Source of the DNA: Chrysomallon squamiferum
Taxonomy: Eukaryota; Mollusca; Gastropoda; Neomphalida; Peltospiridae
Length of the DNA: 40,000 bases
Assembly: GCA_012295275.1 (NCBI GenBank)
Contig: CM022666.1
Coordinates: 7,978,265-8,018,264 of the forward strand
Direction of reading: 5' to 3'
Position numbers and translations under genes: made by a program. Below the pieces are notes generated by a model, which had not been told where the DNA came from, ran no database searches, and saw only the letters and a program-made list of their open reading frames with translations. Positions within the stretch are counted from its first letter, which is position 1; the number at the start of each line of letters is the position of its first letter. This document shows, in pieces, positions 1 to 14,801 of the stretch.

Positions 1-334
1 ATTACTTACTCGCATCTCTACATTCATTTTTGTGTTGTAATTATAAATTGTAATATTTATGAGTCGCATACACATGAGTATCAAAACACAAGTCTCGCCC
101 ATACATCCACATATATATTTTAGGACTACAAGTTGTACAACATAAATATATAAAGACTTTTATCATTATTATTAATTTTTCTTTTCAATTTTAATTTTTT
201 TTAGTTTTTTCAATTCTACTTGTAAATAATAATAATAAAAAATAAAGTGTTAAATATAATTTTTATTTGTTTATGTTAATGTAAATATTATTACAGCTGA
301 GATTGTTTTATTACATCTTTGTTATTCTTTGAAG
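1..334 (+). other. Intron upstream of first visible TPP2 exon
   Basis: This is AT-rich sequence with no coding signal. It should be the 3' part of the intron following the exon that carries the TPP2 start region and catalytic Asp. The acceptor chosen is the AG at 333-334. Another AG at 295-296 would add codons that do not resemble TPP2. Confidence 0.7.
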
Positions 335-463
335 GTGACAACTGATGGCAGGCCAAAGATTGTTGATTTGATTGATGCAACTGGTTCTGGAGATGTTGAC
401 ACTTCACATGTAGTTGATGCTGTTGATGGAATAATAACTGGCCTGACTGGACGGAAATTGAAG
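335..463 (+). CDS. TPP2: TPP2 exon a (first in window)
   Basis: 43 codons, phase 0 to 0, encoding [14 protein letters not shown] and then TGSGDVDTS. This is the conserved block just after the catalytic-Asp segment of TPP2. The donor is AAG|gtatga. Confidence 0.9.
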
Positions 464-3400
464 GTATGATGACGATAATGATTATTATTGTTGTTATTAT
501 TATCATTATCATTATTATTATTATCTTTATTATTATCATCATTGCTTTTATTCTTCTTCATCTTCTTATTATTTATTTTTTTATATTTTCGTGTGTGTAT
601 CTGTCTATTTATATTTATTTATTTATGATATTTAACCAAATTTTGCAGAATTTATTTATAAAATAACCAGAATAAAACCTTTATAATAGAATAACATTTC
701 TCGAATTACATTTATTAAACATTACATCAAATAAATTGATTCTAGAATTCTGTAAGGAAACCATTTATTTATTTATTTATTTATTTATGAATATAATGAA
801 TTTCATTTTTTAAAGGAGAAAAGGAAAAAGAAAGAAGTTTTCTGAGTCATTTGATCAGCTTTAATTTCATTGTATAGTTTTGATTCTGTAACAAATATTT
901 TTAATATTAATTTATAACTAATACTTGGTGATAAAAATAATTATGACTAATAATTTTCTTTAAAAATTATTTTTATATTTAATGTTAAAATAGATTTATA
1001 TTAATGAAGTTTTGTAATTTAGTGCATTATTATATTTGTTATTATAATAAATATCTGTAATTAAATACATTATTATATTTATTAATTTTTATATTATTAA
1101 TTTATTTCAAGATAGTGTAATTCACCTTTTCTTTAATGTTTTTACATCTATGATAACATCAATTAAACTTCTGTTACATTTTCAAAAAAAAAACACCCCA
1201 AAATAAAACAAATTTAAAAAATAAGTAAATTAATTAAATAATTAATAAATAAAAAATAAAATGAAAACACTTAAAAAAAATAATAATAATAAATAAATAA
1301 TAGTAATTAAAATAAAACAATTATTTTTACATAGATTTCTGATTCATGGAAGAAGAAATTTTCACATTTTCAAAAAAAAAGAAGAAATTATATATATATA
1401 TATTATTAATATTTATATATATAATGTATTTATCTACATACAGATTCCTGATTCATGGAACAACCCGACAGGAAAGTACCATGTTGGAGTAAAGCATGCC
1501 TATGATCTTTTCCCAAAGAACCTGAGAGAACGAATGACAAGGGAACGACGAGAACAGTTTTGGGATCCTGTTCACAGAGCAGCCATTGCAGAAGCCACCC
1601 GGAGGCTGGAAGACTTTGAAAACAACAAGACCGTTTTATCCCCTGTAAGTGTAAACACATTTTTGTCAGTTGATATAACTTGTACTGAAATGTTACGAAT
1701 ATTATCAATAGCTTGTACTTGATTTTTCTGATTTTCTCTTTTTCTTCAACAAATATATATTTTTTTTTTTTCTCAAAAAAAATTAATAATGATGATAAAA
1801 AAAGTTAAATAAATAAATTAAATAAATAATACAAAAATATTAAGTTGAAAAAAAAAATGTAAAGGAATTTCAATTGTTTGTGTGCTTTTTTATTTGGAAC
1901 AGGTTTTATAAATTGGATAAATATTTTCACAGAATTTATTAAATTTCTGATATCTTGTAAATTAGAATGTTGCAGGTGTGAATAAATACTGAATTTGTTG
2001 AACTGATAATGTCATTAAAGTGAAAATGTTAGTGCCAATAAAAGAGATTATTATATTATCATTCTACTTTATTATTAATAAAGGTTGGATCCTAAAAAAA
2101 ACAATAAAACAACAACTTGCCATGTACACTTCAGTTACAAAGAAATAAAACTGTTTGAAAGAAAACAAATATGTTTAGACTATCTGTCCCCTGTTTTCTT
2201 TACTGAGAAGTGAATGAAAGTATAAAGTATATGAAATTTATTTACACTGTTAGGTAAACACCTTGACATACCCACTTAAACAAAATATAGATTAAAAACA
2301 CAACCCCCCAGTTCCTGTTTTAACATACCCACTTTAACATGGTACATATAAAAAATAATAGTTCAACATCATATTTTTCAACAGATTAAAAATAATAACA
2401 ATATCAAACTAAACAAAATGAGCTGAGTGAGTATTTGCCCACACCTCCACATATTAATCAACTTCAACAACAATCAAGCAAAAGAATCACTTGGAGGTTT
2501 CAGATAGTGATTGTCTGTGCAGTATGTTTTTAACTTCACTTGTTTTAAAACCAGGAAGACAAGCTGGTGAAGGAAGACTTGCAGCTAAAAGTGGACACTC
2601 TGTTAAACTTGGAAAAGAAATACTCCGACTGTGGACCTATCTACGACTGTGTTGTCTTCTACGACGGTGAAACTTGGAGGTGAGAGATTTAAAAACAATT
2701 TTAACTTGTAAACTTTGTGTGGTGTCTGTTGCTCATTGGTGGGTAGGTGTATTTAGTGCCTCATGTAATGCAGGATTTAAAACCAATGTATTATAAGACC
2801 TTGTATGTTGTAATTCACTTGTTTTTGGATAGATTATTTAATGTACTAATATATATTGCAGGATTTTGAATCTGGTATTTGTTGTTTTATAAAAGTTGAG
2901 TTGTTATAATTTATTTAATATAACATTTGCTGCTGTACATTTTAAAATCTGGAGATTTACATTTTATATACAAAAGTAATATTAGTCATTTTAATTATAT
3001 ATGTATATGTTTAGACACTGACATTAAAAATTAAAAACATTTATTATTCCTCCTCCTTTTCCTTTTTCTTTCTTTCTTTTTTTTTTCTATTTATTTACAT
3101 TTATTTTCTTTTTCTTTTCTCTTTAAAAAGATTTCTTCATAATGGATTAAAATGATTTCTTTTTTTCACTATTTTGTTTTTGATACAATTTTTGATAAAT
3201 GTATATTCATCTTTATTTGTTATGAAAATATTATAATGTTTGTATTTTACTGTTCAGAGCTTGTGTTGACACTACAGAGAAAGGAAATCTTGAGGAGAGT
3301 AAATTACTGGCCAGCTACAGAGAGGAACAAGAATATGCAACAGTTAGTCAGCTGGGTATGTAAAAATGTCTCTTTGAAAATTATATTTATTTGTACATTT

Positions 3401-5301
3401 GAGCAAACAGATGGATTTTCCTTTGTCACCTTCCAAGTGTTGAAAATTTTGTCATTTATTTTTAAAAGAATGATTTTATATGATGTTAATTATTTTGTGC
3501 TTAACTTGATTTTATAAATCTTTTTAAAAATTAAACAATAAAAACTTCATCATTATACTAAAATCACAAAAACTAATTTAAAACAAATTTGATTATATAT
3601 TGTCTGAAGTTAATAAGGAAACTAATTACTGTTAACGTGAATGCAGTAAACCAAGTCATCTTGTTTATTATTTTTTTTGTTCGATTGTTTTTAGTCATAA
3701 AGTTTTTTTCTTTTCCAGACTTGATGAATTTTTCAGTAAATATTCACAGTGATGGAAATGTGCTGGAAATAGTCACAAATGCTGGTAAGTCAGAATCAAT
3801 TTGAATGCAGCTGTGTGTGTTTTCATCTTATGTTATTTTTCTTTTCTGACATAGAGGATACTGTCAACTGAACTCTTTTTTTCTCTTTTTTTTCTATTAA
3901 TTAACCTTTGTTATCATCTGTATCTTTAGTGTTTTTCTATCACTGGATCATTTTTTTAAAGATATAATTTAGTATTGTTTTAGAGAGTTTTATATAATAA
4001 CACTACAACATATAATGGAGGGACCAGTAATATCTATTCATTATGTTCCCTTTACCATTAAATCATCTTATGTACTTATTATTTTTTAAAAAGGATTAAT
4101 AATATTACAAATTTTAAAAATATAATTTAATATAGTTTTGAAGTGTTTAATATTATATAACACTACAATATATAAAGGATGGACCAGTAATTATATCTAT
4201 TCAGTATTCATTATGTTCTCATTACCATTTTGTGTATTTTTTAAAAGGATTAATAATATCAAAAAAAAAAGTCTGCTGAATTCAAACTTGCTGGATAGAA
4301 AGATAAATAAATATTAAGTTAAGATTACATAAACAATCTCTCACAACTCTTTTTCAATAGATCTGCTAATTTCTGATGTTTCATTAGAACCAGAGTTATG
4401 TTACACATTCAAAGTTATGTTACACCTCCAGAGTTACGTTATAATACTTAAAAGCTATGTTTTATTACTTCAAAGTTATGTTATAGTACATTCAAAATTG
4501 TTATAATACTTAAAAGTTATGTTATTATCTATTCAAACTTATAATAAACACTGTGATAATTGAATCTACATGATACTAGTGCAGTCACCTTGCTTAATCC
4601 TATACAAGTGATACATTTTTGGTACCTAAATACAATATTAAAAAGGTGGGACGGTTGTTGCACAGAATTAGGGTCCCTGGAACTTGTGACCTTGTTTACT
4701 CCAATACAAATGATACTTCATGGTAAATAAAATCAGCATAAAAAATTTGGATCTGACTTTTTCACAAGATCAAGAACACTGGAACTTATTAGAAACTGCA
4801 TGATGCCAATACTACCACCATGCTTACTTCTGTATAAGTAATACTTTCATGATCGTTAAATTCAGTATTAATAAATTGGGATCTGACAGAATTAAGATAT
4901 CCTGGAAATTATTTGAATCTACATACAACTAATGGAATCACCATTTTCACTGCTACACAAATGACACTTTCATGGTACCTAAATTCAGTATAACTTTGGG
5001 ATCTGACTTTTGCACAGGAATAGGAACCTTGGAACATAAATTTGTAAACATACAAGTGTTTTATTTATGTTGTTATTTACACAGGTTCTCACGGGACTCA
5101 TGTAGCCTGCATTGCAACTGGTTTCTTCCCTGACACACCTGAACGCAATGGAATAGCACCTGGAGCACAGATTATATCTGTTAAGATAGGCGACACTCGC
5201 CTCGGTTCCATGGAAACCGGAACATCACTGGTCCGAGCGGTAAGTGGAAGAAAATATCTTGTGTATTGGTGTTTTCTAGTTTTTTGTGTTTTTCTCTGTG
5301 T

Positions 5302-5394
<93 letters not shown>

Positions 5395-8300
5395 AATAGA
5401 TAGATAGATATATATATAGATATATTACAAGATAGGAGACAATAAAATTTGTTCTTTTTTGGTGGGGGAATAAGCTTTAGTCATTGATATAAACATTCTA
5501 CATACAAATGTTGATGTACAGTATATATATATTACAAAAACATTTACAATCTGAAAATCACTGAAAGGTTCACTATATTCGTTTTTAACATTCTGAAAAC
5601 TTAATTAAAAAATTAATTACCTAGAATTCCACAGAATTCCACTAAACATGAATGATTTACTTCAAAACCAGAACAATTTCAGCTTCTGTTTATCTTCAGT
5701 TTTCAAGTCATAAATCGTTATTTAGATAAATCAGTATTATTTATTTTTATTGGTTATTCAATTTTCAGATGATTACGGTTATTGAACACAAGTGTGACTT
5801 GATTAACTACAGCTATGGTGAGGCTTCACACTGGCCAAATGCTGGGTAAGAATTAATTATATGAATATTCATGAATGTTTTGGTTTTAGGTAATGTTCAA
5901 GAGCTGGGACAGTTATATTTAATAATAATATTTTTTGTGTGTAACTTTTCTTTTACAGTCACAGTTACAGTTGTTATTACAATTATATTTAAAAGCACAA
6001 TTCGTATAACAACAACAACAAAAAATAAAAATAAAAAATAAAATATTATACTAGAAAATTATTATTATAAAAACAACAACAAAGAAACAGTAATCAGAAA
6101 ACAAAAAACAAAACAAAAAGGAAAAAAAAGTATATATTATACCAGACAATTATTATTACTACTACTACTACTGTTATTATTATTATTAGTATTATTATTA
6201 CTATTATTACTACTATTATTATTGTTGTTGTTATTATTGTTGTTATTGTTATTATTAATATTATTATTGTTGTTTTTATTATTACTATTATTATTGTTAT
6301 CATTATTCTTGTTGTTGTTGTTGTTGTTGTTATTATTATTATAATTATTATTTCAGGAGAATCTGTGATATATTAAGTGAAGTGGTAAACAAACATGGTG
6401 TGATATTTCTGGCCAGTGCAGGAAACAATGGCCCCGCCCTGTCAACAGTGGGTACCCCTGGTGGAACAACTACAGCACTTATCAGTAAACATTTAACAAT
6501 AATAATATGAAAAAAACATAAATCTCTCTATAGAACCATAAATAATTATATAATACAAATTTTCTGTGATTATTAGTAGTTCTGTCCATACAGCAATATA
6601 AAAATAATAATTGTTATATTCATATTCAGGATTAATTAGATTTTATGATCATGATCACATCATTAATTAGTTATGATATGGAGTATTTGTAAAATTCTGT
6701 TTGTCATTTCATAAATTAAGTATGAGAACTTTTTTTTCATGATAATTATTGAATTATTCACAGAACATTTGATCTAAATTGTCAGTTGTGGTTATTAATT
6801 TAAAAAAAACAAACACAAATGAAATAAAATTAAATAAAGAAGTTTTGTGTTACCTATTTCTTAATGTAATTCACACAATTCTTTTTTCAATCAATATAAA
6901 ATTAATTAATTTTTTTTTTTTTCAGTTATTAATAAATTAATTTTATATTATTATTATTTTTTTTTAATAAAATTCACTGACATTTATCTTTTATCAATAA
7001 CTGTAAAATTAATTTTCATATTTCTTTTTATAATAAATATAAAAATAATTTACACATCCATTTCTTATATTAATTGGAAACCACTATTATTACGTGTTTG
7101 CTGCATGTATATTTTATTACAAATTCTTTTTATCAATACTTTATCACTAAAATATAGTTCATATTTGAATATCAGTTTTGTTCTCACCTGATGAATTAAA
7201 AAGTTTACCTGTTCTAATCTCAGGTGTTGGTGCTCATGTAACTCCAGCAATGATGGCAGCAGAATATTCTCTGAGGGAGAAACTTCCTCCCACCCACTAC
7301 ACCTGGTCATCCAGGGGTCCAGCGTAAGTCTTGACCAGCACGAAGATAATTTAAACACCCCACAGTAACAAGTTTTATTTGAGTTGTAATTGAGAGGTTT
7401 TGTTAATTTTTGTTTTAATTTTTATTTTTAATTCTGTCTCACATAGCATCTGGTCTTCTTGTGGTCCAACATAATTTTGACTATTATAAGATGCAGACAA
7501 AACTTTTTTTTATTTTGAGTTATTTACTTATCTATTTACTTATTTATTTACATACTTCTTTTGGAAAATATATTTAAAATTTGGCCTGCTTTTACATCTC
7601 GTCATCATCAGGTACACAAACACACATACATACACATACGCACCCAGTTAATATATAATGCAGTATGTTTTTCATTCATATATATATGTATGTATGTATG
7701 TATGTTGTATCCTATACTGTAAATAAAATAAAACAATTGCTGTAACACAGAGACATATTACATTACAGACAAGACGGTGATCTTGGTGTGTGTATTAGTG
7801 CACCAGGTGGCGCTATTGCTTCAGTTCCGAACTGGACTCTTCGGAGCTGTCAGCTCATGAACGGAACCAGCATGAGTTCACCCAATGCGTGTGGAGCCAT
7901 AGGTACATCACAGAGTTCTTCCTCTTAGTTTGTTGTAATAAAAATAAAATAATCTTATAAATAAATAACTGAAAAAACCCACAACAAAATATAAACATAT
8001 ACAGGGTACGTCAAAAATAACTTGTTTTTATTTATTTGCTTTTATTGAACGAAATGTGTGAATGTGTGTGTGTTTATTTTAGCTTGGGTTGTAGGTTGAG
8101 GATAAAACATACTAATTTGTAATTATTTAGTTTGACACCGAGATAGATGGCTTTATTTAAGGGGTTTTTGGATTTTTTTTTTTTTTAATGTTTATGGAAA
8201 GGTGCATATAGAAAATGGAATGACAGTGTTGCACAAAAATTAAAAAAAATTAAAAATACAAAAATCATCATAAATGCTTCATATATTAAAAACCCTATTA

Positions 8301-9332
8301 ATATTAAAATGTGGTTTAAAGTTTTAAAACAAATATTTTTTTATTTTTTTATTTTTTTTTTTTTTTTTTATATATATTTTTTTTCTTCACATTCTAGGAT
8401 TAATCCTTTCTGCTTTGAAGGCTAATGGCATTGCATACACCCCATACAGTGTAAAAAGAGCTTTACAAAACACAGCACTCAAAGTTGACAGTGTCGAAGT
8501 ATTTGCTCTTGGTCATGGGTTGGTTCAGGTAAATTACCATATTATATCTTAAGAACCATATCATACTATATTTTATTATTTTTATTATTTATGGAAAAAA
8601 GTAAAAGAATTAGGTATCTTTAACTATAAAAATACAGTGGAAAGTGTTAAGATTTTGTATGTCATATTATTAGAAGAAATACATGAATTTTTTAACGTGT
8701 ATTTTAGCTTGAATCAAAAGATCTTTTAATTTTCAAACATTTATTTTGGTTTGAGTTGTAGTTGTAGGTTGAGGATAAAACATGCTAACTTGTAAATATT
8801 CAGTTTAGGTTGAGAAGAATGATTGAACAGTTTTTAAACATTTGTTTTAGGTGGAGAAAGCATATGACTTTCTCACTAACTTTGCAGCAGAGAAAGAAAA
8901 CAGAATTCAGTTCACAGTCACGTGCAGTGGAAACAAACGTGGAATCTATCTGCGAGAGTTGTGGCAGCTTGCTAAACCATCTGAGATATCAGTTACTGTG
9001 GAACCAACCTATTTTGATGAAAAGTCTGGTTAGTTGCAATTAAAATGTGTGTTTGTGTGTGTGTGAGTGTGTGTGTGTTTGTGTTTGTATAAATATATTC
9101 ATTTAAAGAAAATAATTCACAGAACAACCAGACAAAACTTGCTGGCAAAAACAGACACTGATTTTATTTGATGCAATTATTTATAGGAATATTTTTGACA
9201 AACAAATAATTTAAACATTGTTCAAAGTACCTGTAGCCTGAACATTTTCAGTACCATCCCTTTTTTTAACTTGCACCAGTTACCCTAATTCCCACCATCC
9301 CTTTAACAAATGCTGGCAAGACCACTGATATA

Positions 9333-9377
<45 letters not shown>

Positions 9378-12300
9378 GGTCATTCACATAATCACTTGTC
9401 CATGCAGACAATTCATTTTGCTTACTCAACAATCCACCTGATCCATCAGCTCTTCTCTTATCTACTGAACCATCCATTTGCCTAATCAACCATTCATTGC
9501 CCATTCAACCATCCACATTGCCACCTGATCCCTCACTTACCTGTTGAACTGTTTGTTAACCCATTCAGCCTTCTTTTTCTCAGCTACCCTGCAATACATC
9601 TACACTGTCTCTTATTTAGTTGGTATTTATTTAGTTAACCAGGTTTGCTAGTTTCCTAGTATTACTAAATTTTTAATTAGACATTTGTATATTAAACTAA
9701 TAATCTGAAAGAAACAACAAAAATTACACACAAAAAATAAATACACGCACAGAAACATCAGTTAATGAAGTTGTAAAAATTATGTTGTACGCCATAATTA
9801 TATTCAGACACATGCATGTGTGCACACATCTATCAATCTGTTCACATGTGTGTCTATATATATATATATAGACAGGTGTCTGTGTTTTTGTCTGTATATG
9901 TGTGTCTGCCTGTCTGTCTTTCTGTCTATCCATCCATCTATATTTATCTGTCTTTTCTTTCATTTCAGCTCATCAAGAGAAAATTCAGCTAAATATTCAG
10001 TTTCGGCTTATTTGTGATGCACCATGGATACATTGTCCAAATCACCTTGAACTTATGAATGTCGCTAGAACGTTCTCAGTCAAGGTCACTCCACAAGGTT
10101 TATCCGAAGGAGTACATTATACAGAGGTAAACTGTGAAACCACTTTTAAAATTTCTTTATTAAATAATATTATACTTTGTTCTTTTAATGTTTGTTAAAA
10201 TTCTGAAATATTTTATTTACTGATCAAGATGAAAAAGCAAAGCCAGCCATAAACAAAAAAAATATAAGATGTTAGTCACTTTAATAACATTTTTCAGTTT
10301 AGATTGAATATTTAATTTTTCTCAAGGTTTTCATTCTCTTTATAAAACGAAGATCTGAAAACAAGGGAAGTAACTTAATATTTATATCAAAACTCCCATC
10401 AGACTGAGTCACCAAATATTCTTTTATTATCCATTTATATATTATACATTTATATATTATTTTAATGTAAATTTGTTTAGCAGGTAAATTAATAATTGCA
10501 GTAAAATGTAATTGATAGGAAAAAACTATTTTTTTTTGTATTGTTTAAAAAAGAAATAATAATTTAAAAAATGTTAAAAACCTTCAGTATCTTACATTAT
10601 GTTTGATCAGGTGTCTGGCTATGATGTGCGCAATGTACACAAAGGTCCTTTGTTCCGTGTTCCTATCACTGTCATTGTGCCTAGCAAGTAAGATTTCAGT
10701 CTCTCTTTTATTTTCATTTTTATTTATCTTTTAATTTATTTTTAATTACAATTATTATTATTATTATTATTATTACTATTTTTATCTGTATTTTAAATAC
10801 TATTAACAGTAGCTTTCTTTTCAACTTATCCCTGTCCATATTACGAAATATTTCGTTTCACTAAGCTAAAGAAATGCTTTTACTTATTCTTTTTAAAATT
10901 ACATACATTTTTATTTATTTTTATTTTTTTGGCTTCCAACAACTTTAATTTCTTAGAAGAGTATTTTATTTTAAATCTGAAAGACTGTATGAACAATTAA
11001 ATCACCCATAACAACTGTGGTTAGATACAAGTATATATCCTTACACTTACGTACAAGGATATTTATAATTCTGGATACCATTAATCACTGAGATGTTTAG
11101 GTATTATAATATGTATTTTGTTTTAATTTTAGAACAACTACATAAATCATTTGCAAATCCATAACCAATGTAGTTATATGAAAGTATATTTTAGAGTGAA
11201 AAGATAATATAAACCATTGTGTTACCTTCAACAGTTACAGTTTCTTAAAAGTGTATTTTATATCAACTTTAGATAACCATAATGTTATATTGTCTTCAGC
11301 TATAATTTCTTATAAGTATATTTTATTTCAACTAAAGGAATTTGATAGTATATTTATTTTAGAGTTGAACCATAGTTAAACACAATGTTGACCGTTATAT
11401 TGTCATTAGTTGTAAAAGTATAATTTATTTCTTCTCTAGTAATTTGACAGTGTATTTATTTCAGAGTTCAGGACACTGTTAACTATTGTGTTGCCTATAG
11501 CAACTGTAGTTTCAAACCTGGTCAGATACGCAGACACTTTTTACATGTGCCTGAAGGAGCTTCATATGCAGGTATATCTAAATGTCTGTGTGTCTGTGGG
11601 TCTTTTGGTGTGTCTGTGTGAGTGTGGTGTATCTTGACAGTATAGGTGTGTATTGAGAATGTAAGCAGCTGGATTTGTACATTCTTTATTTGTCTGAATG
11701 TCTGTTTTTATGTTTTTATATAAGTTAGTTTTCTTGTTTATAAATCATGATATCCTTATAGATTAACATTTTTAACATTTGTTGCTGTTTTAGAACTAAA
11801 TATCTTTTTTTTTCCTTGTTGTTATTGTCATCAGATGCCTTTAATGTAACTAAGATGCAATTTTATTTTTTATTTCTATAGTTTTAAAAGTGACGTCGAC
11901 AGATACAGAAAAGAACTGCAGAATACTCCTACACACAATTCAAGTTGTTCCCCAGCAGCAGTACAAGAAATATGAATTTGACAAATTTGTAACTCTTACA
12001 GACCGAGGGGAGACAACTCAGGCATTCGCAGTACATGTGAGTCTGATGGAAAATATTTTATTAATGAATAACTAAATATATTTATGACTAGATGACACTA
12101 AGCACATTTTTAAAAATATTTTTGGTTATTTGCTTTATTTTTGCTTTTATTGATTATTGTGCTTATTATTACCATGGTTGGTGTTATTATTGGTTTTTAT
12201 ATTTTTGACAGTTAAAAATTTAAATGTATTATTCTGGTGTTATTTTCAGGATGGCCTAACTTTAGAGGTCTGCATTGCAAAATGGTGGGCCAATCTAGGG

Positions 12301-14770
12301 GAAGTCACTCTAGATTATTATATCACTTTCTATGGTGCTCAGTTGAATGTTCGTCAACCTGTTATGGTAAGTAAAAGTAAAAATCAGATGAAATAATCAG
12401 ATTTAATTTTATTAAGAATAATTTTATTTTTGATTATTTCTGTGAAACAAATTTCTATAACTGACTACAGAAGATAAGTCTAATTTTTGCCTTCATTTAT
12501 TTATTTAATATTTTCATTACTTGCTTCTGACTTCCTTTCTATATTTGATACTTATTTTCTCTTGTTGTTATTGTTTTGTTACTGTTAGTATTATAATTAT
12601 AACTGTTATTGTTATCACCAACATTATTAATATTTTTATTGTTAGTAGTAGTAGTAGTAGTACCTGCAGTAGTTATAGGAATACTAGTAGAAGTAGTAAC
12701 AGTAGTAATAAAAATAATAACAGTATTATTCTTCTTTTTTACTTTTTTAGAAAAGGTATTTATATATGGGTTTTTTTCTTTTTTCATATTTTTTTCACTC
12801 CAGATTTTCTTTTTTATATATGTTTCTTTGAAAATGTTTTCTGGTAGCCTGTGACTAACAAATATTTTTGTTTACTTCTAAAGAATGTTGCGGATGGAAT
12901 ACAGAGGTACAATGTTCGTTCTCAGCTGAAAAATGAGGACTGTTTCCTGTCAGTCTCTGTCAAAACACTCGTTGTTCCTCTCAGGTGAGAACAACATCAA
13001 CTACAACTACAACTACAACAACAATAATAATCTTATTATTATTATTATTATTAGCAACACCAACAACAACAACAACAATAATATAATAATAATAATACTA
13101 AAAGTAATAGTAATAACAATAGTAATAATAGTAATAACAACAATAATAAAATAATAACAATGATTATGATATTAATAATAATAAAAATAGTAATAGTAAT
13201 AATAATAATTATACCAACAACAAAAGCAATAATAATAAGAAGTATAGCAGTACCAATAACAACTAATAATTATAACTGTAACAATAATGATGACAATAAT
13301 TATAATAAAAATAAAAATAAAATGATAAAAACAATATGATGAAACTGAAAATTGTAATAATAAAACACAATGATGATGATGACAATATGATAATAAACCC
13401 CCCCTAAAAGTAAAGATAAAACAACAATAAGCACAAATAATCACACCAACACCACCTCCAAAAATATAAGCAATAAATTTCTCCTCTTTCCCCCTAAACT
13501 GATAAAAAAAAAATCCAAATGAATAATTATTGTTCAGCAGATATTCAAATTTAAAAAAAAAAAAAACAACAAAAAAAATAAATAAATAAATAAATATTTT
13601 AAAAACAAAAGCATATTTAATGTCAAACATTTAATATTACTACAGGCCATCAGAACACAAAATCCGTTGTCTCCATGGTTACCGAGATTGCCTTCCTGAC
13701 GGACGACAGATATATGCAATTGAGTTGCAATACAATTTTCATCAGGTATTTACAAACATTTATTTTATTTGACAAGACCTCAAGGATAATTTTCTAAAAC
13801 ACTTGCAATATGTCAAACTCTTGGTTATCCTGACCTGAAATTTTCAGAAAAAATCTGTTAGCAGCAAGAAATGTTCGATTTAGATTTTTTTCCACCCCCA
13901 AAAGACAGCTAAGCACATACCACAGTGTTTTTTTTTTACCTCTTCTTTTTGTTTAGTCTGCTGCTTTATCACTGGGTTCAGTCTGAAGATTATGTGATAT
14001 TTCAGATATTTGAAATTCAGTAGCCAGTGACAGCAAACTAATCAATGTGTTTTAGAGATGCCATTAATACATTTTTGACATACAGCAACTGATGATAGAA
14101 AATTGATCAATGTTTTCTAGTGACATCAGTAAACAAATGTCTGACATACAGTAACTGATGATAGAAAATAAATCAATGTGTTCTGGTGATTTCATTGAAC
14201 AAATATTGGACAAAAATAACTGATGATAGCAAATTAATCATTGTATTCTAGTAATGAAATTAAATAAATCCAGTATTTGATAACAGATAATTAATTAGTA
14301 TTCTCTACAGATACTGCAAAACAAACATTTCACACACAATTATTTGTTTTTACAGACATAATTTGGATGAATATATCCAGTTTGCAACATAATATTGCTT
14401 CCTAGTATGTAGCAGTTGACATGATAAATGATACTGATGCATTTTCCATTTTTGTTAAAGTCTTTCTGCCTTACATACATTTTATATGTATATTTGGCAA
14501 GATAATACAAGTATGAACGTAATATTAATACAATTCATTATTGACAGAACAAAACCAAATGATAAAAAAAATGATAATAATATAACAAAACGAAACAAAA
14601 CAAAACAATATGAAATAAATAAATAAATACACAATTGTTTAAGAACATCAGTAGATCAGTTCCATTAACATTATCAGATATTGTTAGTTTTCATGTGACG
14701 TCACATTCTTTGTTTTTCTGTACATTAAATGCATCAGTATTTTACTTATTTAAATATTTATTTATTTATT

Positions 14771-14801
<31 letters not shown>

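Noticed and set aside
297-463. Longer version of the first visible exon starting at 297
   Set aside because: The extra sequence does not resemble TPP2, whereas starting at 335 begins exactly at the conserved VTTDG and is in phase 0.
5181-5407. Arg-Glu and Leu-Ser repeat proteins over (CT)n
   Set aside because: These are translations of a dinucleotide microsatellite.
12521-13719. Several Asn/Ile/Tyr/Phe-rich open frames
   Set aside because: They are trinucleotide-repeat artefacts within TPP2 introns. Only 12884-12984 and 13646-13745 are exons.
13960-14010. Possible missing TPP2 exon after TTTAG at about 13958
   Set aside because: No frame gives the expected YESE-type motif, and one frame reaches a stop quickly.
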